From contig OX485803.1 in the NCBI GenBank assembly GCA_950295325.1, positions 4,092,001 through 4,156,000 on the forward strand: a stretch of DNA of 64,000 nt, written 5' to 3'. A program made the position numbers and the translations under genes. Shown here piece by piece: positions 1 to 11,552 of this stretch. This DNA is from Polytrichum commune (taxonomy: Eukaryota > Streptophyta > Polytrichopsida > Polytrichales > Polytrichaceae). The notes beneath the pieces were generated by a model. It made no database searches, was not told the origin of the DNA, and was given only the letters and a program-made list of their open reading frames with translations. The stretch's first letter is position 1. Every line of letters begins with the position of its first letter.

Positions 1-595
1 GATGGGAGGTTCTTCATTTCCTCCAACTACTTTAATTTTTATTACTCATCATGTATGTGCAAGCAAATGTAGATAGCTTGAACAAAAGGTTTTCCTTTTT
101 ACTTGTTTTTAATGCATCACAATTTTTTCATCCAAAGTATCATCTAAGTGATGAAGAAGGTTGTATAATTGTGTCAAAGCAATGGTTGGAAAGATTAATT
201 GCAAAATTTTGATTGATTGCGGTTGAAATCAATGCAAGTAGAGCCGAATTGCTTGAGTTGGTAGAAACTTTGATGCATGAATGTGAAAGAAATTTATTGT
301 ATGAGGCATGACGATTTTGCAGGGGCATCAATGAGTGGTATATCAATTGGTTTTCACATCTCATGAAACTTTGGCAGAAAACACTTGTGATTCCCTCAAG
401 TATTGCAATTTGTGAAAGGGGATTTTCAAAATAAAATTCTATCAAGAGCCACTTGTGAGCTTCATTGAAGTTGGACACTTTGGATGCTTTAATGCAATTA
501 TCATAATGCGGGATAGAGTTGGAGAATATGGATTGGTGGGCACTATTTGAGTTATGGCACAATATGATGAATGGGAGAATTCTTAGTTCGGACTA
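1..595 (+). pseudogene. hAT-family transposase relic (C-terminal part)
   Basis: Read on the plus strand, fragments match the C-terminal half of hAT transposases. Near 105-210 there is a stretch of the type FNASQFFHPKYHL followed by DEEGCIIV and KQWLERLI. Near 350-580 there is a dimerisation-type block with SIAICERGFSK, then KLDTLDALM, then a WW/ELWHNMM tail. Stops interrupt the frame at several places, for example after the FSK motif, and the 5' part lies outside the window. The RNase H-like catalytic core is not visible. It cannot encode an active transposase. The family call rests on the CERGFS...LDALM pattern of the hAT dimerisation domain. Confidence 0.6.
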
Positions 596-1673
596 AATAT
601 TGTAAAAAGTTCAAACTTCCCCATAGGTATTTTTGAAGTGATTGATCTTAAGTTTGATTTTGAGTGAAAGATTAAGATTTTGTCAATTCGCCATTTGAAA
701 GGTAATTTTGGATGTTATCCATCACATTTGAAGGAAAAGGGGGGGGGGGGAGAAGAAGAAAAAAAAAAAAACTTACCCATCACATGAAATAAAGATGTAC
801 CCATCAAAAAAAAAGCATTGAACATGCCCTTACTTGATGGCAGTGTTGCACTCACTTGTTGTTGGTTTAAAGATTAAAAAAATAAGTGTTGCCAACTTGA
901 AAAGAAGGTGTTATTTTAAGGCACTAACTTACTACCTTAGAAGATGGAGAACAAGAAAACGACTCGGAGCCACTTAACACCCTCGTACCATAAAAAATAC
1001 AACTATCTTTCAGTAGATCTTCTCAAGCGTTGAGATAACTTTTCTATTAACAAATCATATAGATTGCACATAACACTATTCAACTAAATTTGTACGATGT
1101 TGGGGCCAAGAATAAACCAAATTCTATTCATATTTATGCTTTATTTATTCTCACAACATAGCACTTCACTAGTAGATTCAGGTTGAAAAACTTGGATGAA
1201 ATAATAAATTGATATTATTGGAATGGAATAATTGATAGCAACTAAATAATGTTATGCATCTCCAAGATTTTCAGCCAGTTTATAAACCCTTGCACTAGCA
1301 AAGAAAATTGTCATTGCCAAGTTTGGAAAAAGGCCCACCTACATCTGGGGAGGGCTAAGGCCATCTTATTATATTATATTATATATATCCAAACCTCAAT
1401 GACATGCAATGAAACCATTCGACCCTACAACTTGTGACCATTCAAATGTTGTTGAATTTGTTATTGTATTTACGGTCTTTGGATTTCTTTTCATCTTTGT
1501 TGTTGTTGTTTGTTGTTATTGTTGTTCAATGACTTTCCAAGCCGGTCCCCTTGCATTAGGTGATGCTCCCCTCTCCCTCTTGCAGGTGGTATGCAATCTA
1601 GACAATCAGAGTGCATGGTTTGCTCATGTATCGATAAGCTTAGATTACGGATGGAATCAAAAGTTTATAAACA
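596..1673. other. AT-rich spacer without recognisable gene
   Basis: No exon-like or conserved coding segment is recognised. The only notable items are a homopurine tract (G run then A run) near 738-770 and a TA-rich tract near 1366-1390. Confidence 0.5.
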
Positions 1674-1944
1674 CTACATTGTTTTGTCTAATTAGTGTGG
1701 GCCACACTAATTCCCAATCACCCACACTATTTTATATTATAATTTGAAGTGGCCCACTATAATTTCTAGTGTGAAAAGTTAGTGTGGGTGTTTTGTATGC
1801 ATGTTTGGATGAACATCCAAGGCAAGGCAAGTACTTAAGTTTACGAATGTCAACCAAGGCAAGTACTATAAATTTAGTGTAGGCCACATTAAATTCCAAC
1901 CCACATGAATTTCCCACCCACACTAATGAGACAAAACAATGTAG
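1674..1944. mobile_element. MITE-like element with ~27-bp terminal inverted repeats
   Basis: The left end (CTACATTGTTTTGTCTAATT, then AGTGTGGG) is repeated in inverted orientation at the right end (CCCACACTAATGAGACAAAA, then CAATGTAG), with about one mismatch. The body is about 270 bp, AT-rich and non-coding. If the TA dinucleotides at 1675-1676 and 1942-1943 are a target duplication, the element would be mariner/Stowaway-like, but this is uncertain. No transposase is encoded. Confidence 0.55.
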
Positions 1945-2053
1945 TTTCTAGGCAGTCAATGAACTAGACACTAACAACCGAGCAGGTGGCAAGCAACTAA
2001 AAAGGATGATAGTTGGTCACAAACCAACGATTGAGTAACAAGGACAATTGTTA

Positions 2054-2447
2054 GGGCCAATAGTTCACACGGGGTCCCCAATCTCAAGTCCCAAGTCCCA
2101 CTCATGTTAGCAAGTCCCAACATGGAGGCAAAGTCCCAACTTGTGAGTCTCAAGTAATCACTAAAATATGGCTAAATATCATTAAAATCGGATCTTGATC
2201 ATTTTTATGTAAAAATATTCACATGTATTGGGTTGAGTGTTGGGTCTAGCTTTTTTACTCGACCCAACTCGCAACACAAGTCCCAAGCCTTATCTCCAAA
2301 AATTGTTGTCATGTAGGCATCCATGTCATACTTGGGACCCCATGTGAAGTGGTAAGTCCCAACTTCCATGCTCTCAACAGTTGAGTTTGCATGGATTGAC
2401 CTCATGTGACTTGGGACTTAAGACTTGGGACCTGTGTAAACTGGCCC
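2054..2447. mobile_element. Non-autonomous element with GGGCCA terminal inverted repeats (PIF/Harbinger-like)
   Basis: The 394-bp segment begins GGGCCAATAGTTCACACGGG and ends GTGTAAACTGGCCC, which are imperfect inverted repeats. Subterminal copies of CAAGTCCCAAGTCCC also occur in inverted orientation at both ends. Flanks are TTA and TCA, one base off a 3-bp target duplication. The ends match the GGGCCAGTTTACACC terminus of the transposase-bearing element at 34915-38661, so it is probably a non-autonomous relative. It has no coding capacity. Confidence 0.55.
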
Positions 2448-3965
2448 TCAATGTGGAGAAAATTCCAATATGTCTATGGTAGATTATATGTGGTGAATCA
2501 TTTGGTGAAGTCGCAATATAACCTATAGAGCAATATGACCCCATGTAAATGTGTCAAACCCTCCGTGCATGCAAATACAAAGCTTTGCACACAAATTTAG
2601 GAGTTAAGGTATTTTCCTTTTAAATATCATTTGCGAGTTCACATTATAGCCTAGCAAGTAGAAGATGTGTTAAGACATAGCCAAATCTTGTGGATGCTTA
2701 ATCATATGCATGCTTGTGATTTTGTCAACATTCCTATATACACATTCAGGTGTGTGGGAATTTTGTGATTGGCACAATTTTCGCATCATCATCCTAAATG
2801 CCCAACACTACTACAATGGGTGTCGATGTCTGGGTGGAATACAATTTCAACCTGGGAAATTGGAATGTATTTACATTGCCTCCAAGGTCCAACTTCCTCA
2901 ACGATGTGTAGCCACCTGCAAATCCTCGCAAGCAAATGGCAAGACAAAGTGAATTCGGGTTATTGAACATACGTTAGTCCAATCGGCGTTGATGGCACCG
3001 GGTTTCCAAGGTTGAAGAAGAACAACAAAATAACAAGAGATGGCAAAGCAAATCTAAAAGAAATAAAGAGGGCGGCAAGAAGAACCAGCACACCTAACCC
3101 AAGATCATACGCAAAAGATTTTGAAGATTAACAAGAGGGCGGCAAGAAGAAGCAACAAATCTTACCTAAGATCAAGTGTAGTTGACGAAAGAAAATGAGA
3201 GAAACAACTTCAAACTCAACCACAAACCTCAAATAACGAACATCGCCACCCTTGTAAAATTACCTGATCCGAGGAGCATAGCAAGCGTGCAATCCTAGAT
3301 GACAAGAGGCTCAACAATGAGCATAGAAGCAACATGGATAGAAATAGGCGGAACAAGAGGAAGAACACCACACCCAGGTTGGAAAAAATCCTCTACTTAT
3401 TTTATTTCTCCTTACATTGCAATTTTCACTTACCAATGCAAAACAATCTGCACAGGGACTTCAATTTGCCTTCTACAAAGCTCTACTACTAAGTCTCCAC
3501 AAAGAATGTTCATCAGAGAGGGTTGATCTGTACAAACCCTGCAACCAATCTCTTCACGACTCACCAACACCAAGAACCTTCATAATGCTCACAAGCTTCT
3601 CAACAACAACAAGTTCCACAAAAACCCTAATAGATCCACCCAAGAACGTCGCACCATGTGCACCCGGAACGCCCACCACTGGCCCTCCAAAACTTCATCT
3701 ATGCTCTCCTCAAATACTTCATAAAGCTCACCCTCCAAGTTCCACTCCTCGTCAAACACACACATAAATTTATGCCCTCACATGAGCCTCACCACTCTTG
3801 CTCCAATATACTTTTCAAAAGGACATGCGACCCACAAAAGGCCCTTTCTCACAACTACCCGCCAAGAGTTCCTCAGTAATTTCCACAATGAGCTCCTTTA
3901 CAAATACCCACAAAACTCCACGCAAGTAACCACAAAAACCTCCATGGCCTAGACTTTTAGGCCAG
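2448..3965. other. Spacer, no supported gene
   Basis: Several short open frames occur on both strands, but none shows a recognisable domain or coherent splice structure. A 17-base motif GAGGGCGGCAAGAAGAA occurs twice, near 3069 and 3137, suggesting a local duplication of about 70 bp. Confidence 0.4.
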
Positions 3966-4140
3966 CCACACAGGGGTCCAGCCGGGTTTGGCGCCCTGCA
4001 TCTAGCCAACCGGGGGCCTTTGGAACGGTGTCCCTAGTGCCTCGGGTTCCCGCCTGGATGGCCGGAGTATAATCCGGGGGGAGGGGGGGGGGGAGCGCAC
4101 CGGCTGGGTTGGCTAGGCCCGGTTGGACCCCCCAGTGTGG
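3966..4140. repeat. GC-rich fold-back element
   Basis: The left end (CCACACAGGGGTCCAGCCGG) and the right end, which reverse-complements to CCACACTGGGGGGTCCAACC, form imperfect inverted repeats of about 30 bp. They bound a GC-rich 175-bp segment in an AT-rich setting. A long G-run (about 4075-4094) lies inside. It is either a MITE or a small fold-back insertion. No coding is seen. Confidence 0.45.
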
Positions 4141-4309
4141 TAGCTCTATTTGTCAACCTGTCACAAACCCACCAATTAGATACATAGTTACATAATACCA
4201 CAAAGTATCTCTCGAGACGCTCACCAATATCTATTAGGCTCCTCAATGATTAGTGCTAAGAGCAGACCAAGAAGTTTCTTGATGGTTCACATACTAGGGT
4301 TTGCAAGTG

Positions 4310-4665
4310 TTATATAGTAGAGGAATCTATTTCCGATCAGGACCCCATCGGCAATTTATAGGGTACCGGAATTTCGATTAGGTTGAGATTGAATTTTGAT
4401 TAGGTCATAACCAACAATGTCATAACACATGTCTTGGTTTTGAGTGCTAAAGGGAGGAGGAATAAGTAGTTATGGCAGACTCTCGACATTGGTAATATGT
4501 TTGGGCCAACTATTAGGCTTCAAAAATTCATAATAATTTCGATCAAAGGAATAAAATTACTAAAAAAAATTGCAATCCTCTTGATTTTTATCTTCCTACA
4601 CGTCTCTAGATGTAGTGTAAAACCTCTTAAGTGATCAATTACGGATGCCTCTACTCTACATTTAT
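4310..4665 (+). repeat. Dispersed repeat, copy A
   Basis: This segment is alignable by eye, with moderate divergence, to 50035-50440 in the same orientation. Shared landmarks are AGGACCCCATC, TACCGGAATTTC, ACACATGTC(C/T)T(A/T)GTTTTGAGTG, GGAATAAAATTAC and TTTTAAGTGATC. It is probably part of a retroelement or other dispersed family, but no terminal structure or coding domain is visible in either copy. Confidence 0.5.
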
Positions 4666-4693
4666 ATTAGCCACCTATGCTTGAATAATGTAC

Positions 4694-4717
4694 ACAATAA
4701 TAATAATAATAATAATA
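4694..4717. repeat. (TAA)n microsatellite
   Basis: An uninterrupted run of about eight TAA/AAT trinucleotides lies in AT-rich spacer. Confidence 0.85.
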
Positions 4718-5574
4718 CCACCTCCATTGCAATTAGTAGAAATACGCCATCCTAAGGGTGTGAACAGAGGGAATCGTTTGGCAACCACTAAGCCACAATG
4801 TACATCGTTTATGGCCCTTCTTACGTCTCATTGTCTTTAAGGATAACGTTGGCCTTAGCATGAACATACCGTAACACCATAGCAGGTTCGTTCATTAATA
4901 ATTCCAAAAAAAAAACGTAAAAAAACATAAATTACAGGCAAAGAGAAACGAATAACTCTCAAATTATACTGTGATAAAAACGAAAAGACAAAAAATCAAG
5001 GCCACCACTATGTCTACAACCTGGCAACATGTTCCACTCCCTCAACTTTCGGTGTTGAACGCCAAGCCCTGTGTCGCATAAGATCCTCTCTCGCACAACA
5101 CTCTCCATCTCTCATCTTGGAGGTATTCATTCTTGTTGCAATGAGTCGGTGGCACCATTTGTGCTGGGTTTTGACATCAGTTAGGGTGTATACGAGGTTG
5201 TAAGAGTTGGGTCTTTTTGGTGGAAGTTGGGGTTGAATCTATTGAGGATTGGGTTATGCAAAACAATGGTGGAGAAGTTGAAGTGCCATCGGCCGTGTAA
5301 GTTATTCGAACTTGGTTTTGTTTTAATTATGTTGATTAGGGTGTCTGGGTTTCTGCTGGAAGCTTGGGATCTGACTCCTTGGATGGTTTTGTGTTGCAGC
5401 TTCACAACATACCACTGTGGAGGTATGAACGTGATCTGGCCGGTGTAATTGGAATCTAGAGTTGAGGAGTGTAGATATTTTTTCTGCAAAGTTGATCATT
5501 GAGTAACAGCTGTGGTTGCATCTGGCTGGAGTTCATGAGAAAATGTGTGCACATTGACATAAAAACAAATGAGA

Positions 5575-5953
5575 AGTGTTTTGAGCCCAGTTGGTGATTC
5601 AGATCCTGTTGTGAAAGTTGAGTACAGAAGATGATTCGGAGGGTGATGTTTCGAGCACAATTGGTGATTCAGATGCTGATGTTCTGAGCACAATTAGTGA
5701 TTTGGATGGTGATGTTCTCAGTACGAGTACTTATTTAGATGCAGAAGTTGGTGATTTAGAAGGAAGTGTTTATGCAGATGTTGATGTGGAACATGAGGCT
5801 GATGAAGATGATGATGACGGTGTTGACTACGAAGATGATACACCTCATTTCATTGTCAATAGAGTCCCATGTGCAACCAAGTTTACATTTACTCTGGTGG
5901 TCGTCTTAGATGTGGGGTTGCATCCAAACTCAAGCAGTGATGTTTGGATATGA
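5575..5953 (+). CDS. Hypothetical acidic, internally repeated reading frame
   Basis: An open frame from 5618 encodes about 111 residues. It starts with near-repeats of about 14 residues (units containing GDVSSTIGDSDAD, then ADVLSTISDLDGD, then GDVLSTSTYLDAE). An Asp/Glu-rich run (EADEDDDDGVDYEDD) follows. The DNA shows the matching repeat of about 42 bp from about 5575, including one upstream unit out of frame with the ATG. I do not recognise a family. Acidic stretches like this occur near the N-terminus of MULE transposases, but no diagnostic domain follows. It may be a gene fragment or a chance frame in tandem-repeat DNA. Confidence 0.3.
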
Positions 5954-6962
5954 TATCCACCTTTAGTAGAAGTTTGTTACTAAGTGTGAAATGTTAATAA
6001 TTTGGAAGCAGCAAGCGAGACTTACTTACCCTCTTAAGCAAGATTAGGGTAATGACTTAGGTTTAAACAAGTTGGGCTGCCATAAATGGATGAAAAACGC
6101 AATTAGGATGAAATTTTTGCACATCTTTCCCACCCTAAACACGAATGATTTTTAATCCAATAAATGAGAAGACGAATTTCAAAAAAAAACTATTTTTGGA
6201 ACGCAAACCTTATTTTTTCAAAAAAATTAAATATTCGTGCAGCAGGTGGCAAACCTGCTATGGTGTTACGGTAGTGTCTCACTTGCAGATTTTGAAACAC
6301 GATTGCCCCTTTTATGGTTTATATTGTAATTTAATCCCAAACCATTTGTCCATGGTAATAACATGAGAATCTACCTTGAGTATAAAATAAAGTTAACACT
6401 ACAACACCTACCCCTAACAATACCTACCTCAAAATGGAAGAAGGAGAACCAATGTTGGTTAAGTCTAGGAAAGTATATCGGCGACTGAAGGTGAACACCA
6501 AAACAACACACAAAACCACCATTGGGGAAGCAACCTAGATCATCTCATGATTTTGGAGAGATGGTCAATGTTACTCTCGCAACATGACATGAAGCATAGT
6601 CCGCCAAGAGCCTAAGGCTAGTGTAAATGCAGCCTACAAAATTTGTGACTTAGCCTATAAAATTTTGAAAGTGTAGGACAAAGAGCCTATAGACAATTTA
6701 AAAACATAGGATATCAACCTATGTGATAAAAAACATGTAGGAAATTTTGCCTACAAAGTTTTTAAAAGAGAGGATTTTAGCCATTCATCCTTCTTCAAAT
6801 TGGGAAATTAGTTGACCTAAGTACATATCTTTAGGCTAATACTCGGGGCTCTTGGGTGGCACATAGACGGATATCAATAATAGCCCTAACTCCCTTCCCG
6901 CCAATCTTTACAAATACCATTCATCACAACTCCTCTCTCATCAGTTCCTCTCTCTGTGAAAC
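5954..6962. other. Spacer, no supported gene
   Basis: AT-rich sequence with poly-A tracts. The 6600-6790 stretch repeats short phrases such as AGCCTAT(A/G) and CCTACAAA, which recur loosely at 7250-7400 on the far side of the CT-rich tract. No coding domain is seen. Confidence 0.4.
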
Positions 6963-7150
6963 ATCTCTCTCTCTCTCTCTCGCTCGCTCGTTGTGTTGAA
7001 ATTCAAGTGTCGCAGTCTCGCAGATCAAGCAACTCTCTCAATCTCTCGTGCAAGCAGCGTTGAAATTCAAGTGTCGCAAATCAAGCAACTCTCTCTCTCT
7101 CTCTGTGTGTGAGGTCAGCGATTTGAACTATGTCTGTGTGTGTGCGAGGT
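6963..7150 (+). repeat. CT/GT microsatellites with a ~61-bp tandem duplication
   Basis: (CT)n runs at about 6963-6982 and 7088-7104 are followed by (TG)n. The phrase GTTGAAATTCAAGTGTCGCA, followed by ATCAAGCAACTCTCTC, is present twice, near 6996 and 7057. This makes a tandem duplication of about 61 bp. CT-rich tracts are common in plant 5' leaders, but no convincing gene follows. Confidence 0.6.
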
Positions 7151-7658
7151 TTTTGCTGGAGTTGGTTAATCCTTGGCCTTCAAACGTGGTGAAGGGCTTA
7201 GCCAGGTTCAATTCTTGCCAAGGATACCACTTAGTACTCAAATTTTGAATTTAAAGCCTACAACATTAAAAGATATGAAGGATTTTAACCTACTAAAAAT
7301 TAGTTTTGAAGGCAATTGGCGGGTAACTTAAAAACTCAAAAGGTTTTCAACTTACAAAAATTTGATATTGTAGGATGCAACCTATGCCATGAGGGAAATA
7401 GCCTATGCCCTTTTAAAGAGGGAGGCAATTAACCTCAATAACTTCAAAAACCTTTTCGGACACTGACATGAAGACGAATCATCCCCTTTGCCTTGTGCTT
7501 TTGTAAGCACCGATGAACTTCCTAGTAACTTCTCAAATCAAGCTCAATGCAACACCTAAATTTGAAAAATATGCAAGCTCAGATTAGGATGTTATGACTT
7601 GGAATCATTGCCACAACTATACGTCACAACATGTTTCACCTTGCACTCTAGGCACCAA

Positions 7659-8565
7659 GGGCCACTTCACACATGAGCCAAGAGCTGTGACCATGAATTC
7701 GTGAGAGCCCAAAAGAAAGTGTCCAAAGGCCATCCCAAGACACCTCCAAAATCATGTAGTGATGTCACATACCCTCAAGTGTAGTGTGTAGTCTTATGTG
7801 TTGAGGGTCCTAACCCAAATGCTAGTTCAATGAATTTTTATTCATGCGGGTCCTCACACATGACAAAATAGAACAAGAAAACGGTAGAACCGTGAGGCTC
7901 TGTTCTTTATTATGAAAGACTATAATTGTAGTTGTCCACTTTGCTCATGCTAATTCATGGCTATTCATTATACCAAACCTTTCATGGATTTTGTGCACCT
8001 TCTTCTCAAATACGGGTCAAGGATTAAAGCTACTCATTTATCACCCAAAATTTTTAAAATAAATAATCAAGAACTACCGAAATAATTAAAGTTAACTAGA
8101 TTTCTTTCAATGTATTTTAGGGAGCACTTATATATAAACTATAGTTAACATCCACATTAAATAAAGTGGACCAAAAATAACAAGAACAAGCAACGTCCAA
8201 GTGTGAACACAAAGTGGTTAGGAAATTTGCTCTTGAAATGAAGAAGTTGATGCATAGTCTCTGTCCTACAGACAGAGCCAATAAATCAAGGGTTGTAAGC
8301 GTTCGGAGTGCCATGGTCTCCCGGTTTTGTGTTAGGTCTACCTTCAAGCGGTGGTTTTTGGAAATAGTCCAAGTGACCATGAAACATGATCCATTCGATG
8401 CCATGTAGGAATGCATGTAGACTTTACATCCACCTTGCATTCACATAGTCCGTTGGTCCCTCAAACGTAGTGTGAAGCGAACTTGGACCGGCTCCGCCTT
8501 TTCCACCAATGAGAGTGCTTGAATTGTACTGGTCACGGGCTCACAGTCTCATGTGTGAAGTGGCC
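7659..8565. mobile_element. ~0.9-kb terminal-inverted-repeat element, GGCCACTTCACAC ends
   Basis: The left end GGGCCACTTCACACATGAG and the right end CTCATGTGTGAAGTGGCC are inverted repeats with an 18-bp perfect match. Looser similarity extends inward (AGCTGTGACC against its inverted partner). No transposase is readable. The internal segment 8240-8420 is similar, in inverted orientation, to part of the element in the asparaginase intron (20513-20913). The GGGCC start resembles the PIF/Harbinger elements here. No clear target duplication is seen. Confidence 0.5.
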
Positions 8566-9189
8566 TTGAATTAACAGATATAACGATAATCAACCCAATC
8601 TTTTGAAACAAGAATGTTTCGTAATGAGAACTTGACACCCACTTGTCACTATTGAAGAGGCTCCATCCTTTGAGTTCTTGACCTTTCAAGTGCTTTAACA
8701 AACTATTGTGTTAACTTAGAAGGACCTGAGTTGGTATCAAGTAGGGGATTTGGGTGTTTATTTGGTCCATTTTTCCATGTTCTCCAACTTCTACCGATAA
8801 GATTTACACAACAAAACATGTGCAAAGTTTGGATTGGAAATTGGATGTCCCTTGATTTAGTTATGGTTATCAAAAGTACATGTTTGTTGATTTCTTAACT
8901 CGATACATAGGTCCTCTCAATTATGCTCACTATTGAGTGTAGAAAATATGTCCAATCTCTTTGAAACACGTGTCTCCCTTCAATCCTCATCAATTTAGAT
9001 ACCAATTAAATATAGGGGTCCGATTAAGAAACTGAGCCACTTAAAGACCCATCTACCTTAACCGATTTGAAGAGGTGGATGAAAAACTGTAATTCCGTTT
9101 CATTGAGTTATCAACACCATAAATCACATTGATTACCACACACAAAATTGGTGTTCACCATTTAGGGATGATAAATGCCTTGGGGTTTT

Positions 9190-10975
9190 GAGTTAGGATG
9201 TGTTGCTAATATATGAACATTGATTACATGTCTAGGATGTCAAGAGCATATACCAACGACTTCTACAATAAGTGGGCCTAATTTGGTTACTCGTATTTAA
9301 AACAACTCTATTTGAGTGGCATGTGGCTAGGAGTGGATCTAAGAACGGACAACACAAACACACATATATATATTTTTTTAAATGGACTACATATTCAAAA
9401 GTTGTCAAGTATTCTTGGTTCAATAGTCAACATAAAACGGGGGATGTATATGATCATTTAATAAGAAATAGAACCTTCACTTTGATAATGAATGAGATAT
9501 TCATTCGATCTCCAAAAATTACAAGGAACTTGAGGGCTACGGGCACTTTTTAAAGTTGCTAAATTTCTTGTACTAATTGGGTGTTTTGCATCCTACAAGA
9601 AGTGGGTGCACATCTAAGAGTGTCCAAAGTTTAAGGCAAGCTTAAGTTACCTTAAGCTAGATATGCGTAATTCAATTTGTTGGTATTAAAGGACACGTGT
9701 ATTTGAGTGTTGTATGGTTGGATGTGAATCTAAGAATGGACCCCCAAAAGACTTGTGTGGAGAATGTGCTCAAAAATAGTTAACCATTCTAAATGCAATA
9801 GTCAACATGATAGTTGGGGAGACCTATGTGATCATTTAGTTGCTCGTAAAATCTTAACTTTGACAATGACTAGGAAATTCATAAAAGCCCCGAAAATCAT
9901 GAGGTAAGAGGTTACGGGCATGATTAGGATTTGCTAATCATCTCACACTAATTTCATGTTTGTACAAGAAGTGGGTGTGGAGAGAAAAATGTTTGATTAA
10001 GGCCCGCTTGAGTTACGTTAAGGTAGATGTGCCTAATTTGGTTACTTGTATTAATCACACACCTATTATTGAGTGGTATGTGGTTAGGTATGGCTCCAAA
10101 GAACATATATTGAAGAGACATGTATTTGAAAGAGATTGGACTACATGCTCAAAATATGCTAACCATTTTAAGCTCGATAATCAACATAATTGGGGAGACC
10201 TATAAAACCACTTAATGAGCATGAGAATCTTCACTTTGACAATGATTAAGAGATTCATATGAGGGGTTGTTTACACCATGGACCATGAAGTTGTCCCAAG
10301 GCCATGTAAAATTTGTGATTAGTTGTTGAACTCATCTCAGGACTACTTCGGTTTACACCAAGGAAAAAAATGTCAGAGTGACCATGGAGTTCGAGGTCCC
10401 CAAAAGACAAATTTCAAGGCCTACATTATCCACTAACATGGTCCAACATGTTTTGTGGTGGGAGAGGCAAAAGATGTGCTCTAATAGAAAAATATAGGGG
10501 CCCATGACAGAGAAATGTTGTTATGATAAAATTTTAATGATTTTTTTGGGGGAAGAGAACATGAAGACAAGACAAAACAAAACAAGAGAATGGTCAAACT
10601 TGATTTTTTTTCCTTTCCAAAACTATATTTTTTGGGCATACATTAAAAAAATTAACACATCCACTTTTTGGTGCATGGTCATTTCTCTTGGTCCACATTT
10701 GATTTAAACCTAGTGAGGGGCCCAAAGGCTTTGTAAATTGCTTTTTAATAAATCAAACTATAATAGTTGGATTATCAAGTCGGACCAAGGAAGAAGGCTA
10801 TCTTGCATGGTTGAACTTCACAGTCCATGGTGTAAACTAGCTTAAGTTTCATAAATTATGAGGAAAGTGGCTACATGCTCAATCTAGATTTGATAACCAT
10901 CTTGTATTGATCATATGTTGTATATCTTAGGAGAAGTGGGCCAATTGGAAAACTTAAATCATTTAAGACCCATCT
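9190..10975 (+). repeat. Tandem array of ~370-bp diverged units
   Basis: Three to four units repeat the order of landmarks AGAAGTGGG, TTAAG(G/C)TAGAT, GAGTGG/GTTGTATGGTT(A/G)G, CTCAAAA, AATCAACAT, GGGGA(G/C), TTTGACAATGA, ATTCAT and TGCTAATCAT. Unit starts lie near 9190, 9550 and 9925, and a partial unit resumes after 10843. The third unit is split by the element at 10263-10843. Open frames inside the units are not conserved between units, so this is non-coding tandem DNA. Confidence 0.6.
10263..10843. mobile_element. Internally deleted PIF/Harbinger-like element
   Basis: This 581-bp element is flanked by GTTTACACCATGGACCATGA at the left and its imperfect inverted copy at the right (CAGTCCATGGTGTAAAC). 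The first ~300 bp match the left part of the 34915-38661 element: TTGTCCCAAGGCC, GGACCACTTCGGTTTA, CCAAGGAAAAA, GGTCCCCAAAAGAC and AGAGAAATG. The last ~240 bp match its right part: TGGTCAAA.TTGATTTTTTTT and AAGTCGGACCA. It lacks the middle with the transposase, so it looks like a deletion derivative. It is inserted into the tandem array. Confidence 0.75.
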
Positions 10976-11552
10976 ACCTTATTTGGAGGTAGCGAGCACA
11001 TGCAATGAAGTGAAATTGATTTTATAGGCCGGGAAGCCAAGCACAAAACCAAACCGTAAAAGGGAAGCAAAGAGGCAAACAGAGGAAGAAACGCGAGCGC
11101 ACATGAATACGTAGGTGTTTGTGTTTCAAGAAAATCCCGCGCGCTGCTTTTGAGGCGCTTTTGCTTTTGTTTGTGTCCATCGGTGCTGCGAGGTGGTCAC
11201 GATGGTGTTGAATGCGGAGAAATTTTAGAGGGAAAGGGACGCCCGCCAGGGAGGAGGACAAAGCTCGTCATGTAGACTGTAGGTAAGTCAAGTTATTAGT
11301 GTACTGGAGTGGTGGTGGCAGACTGTTGGAGCGATCTGTGTGTAGTGGATGTAAGTTAGCTAGTGGGTTGTAGTAGGCCCTGGAGTGTCTGGAATGTGGG
11401 CGAGAGTAGCCTAGACAACAAAAAAACAACAGCAAGTGGCCACCGTATATGTCTCTGACCATGCCGCAGGCAGCATCACCACTTGCTTACAAAACGCCAA
11501 CGCAACTGCTCCTGAGATGTAACGGACAAAATATAAGTTAATCATAACGTAA
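10976..11552. other. Spacer upstream of repeat array
   Basis: A moderately GC-rich patch (11030-11250) gives antisense open frames, but no domain or splice pattern supports a gene. Confidence 0.35.
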
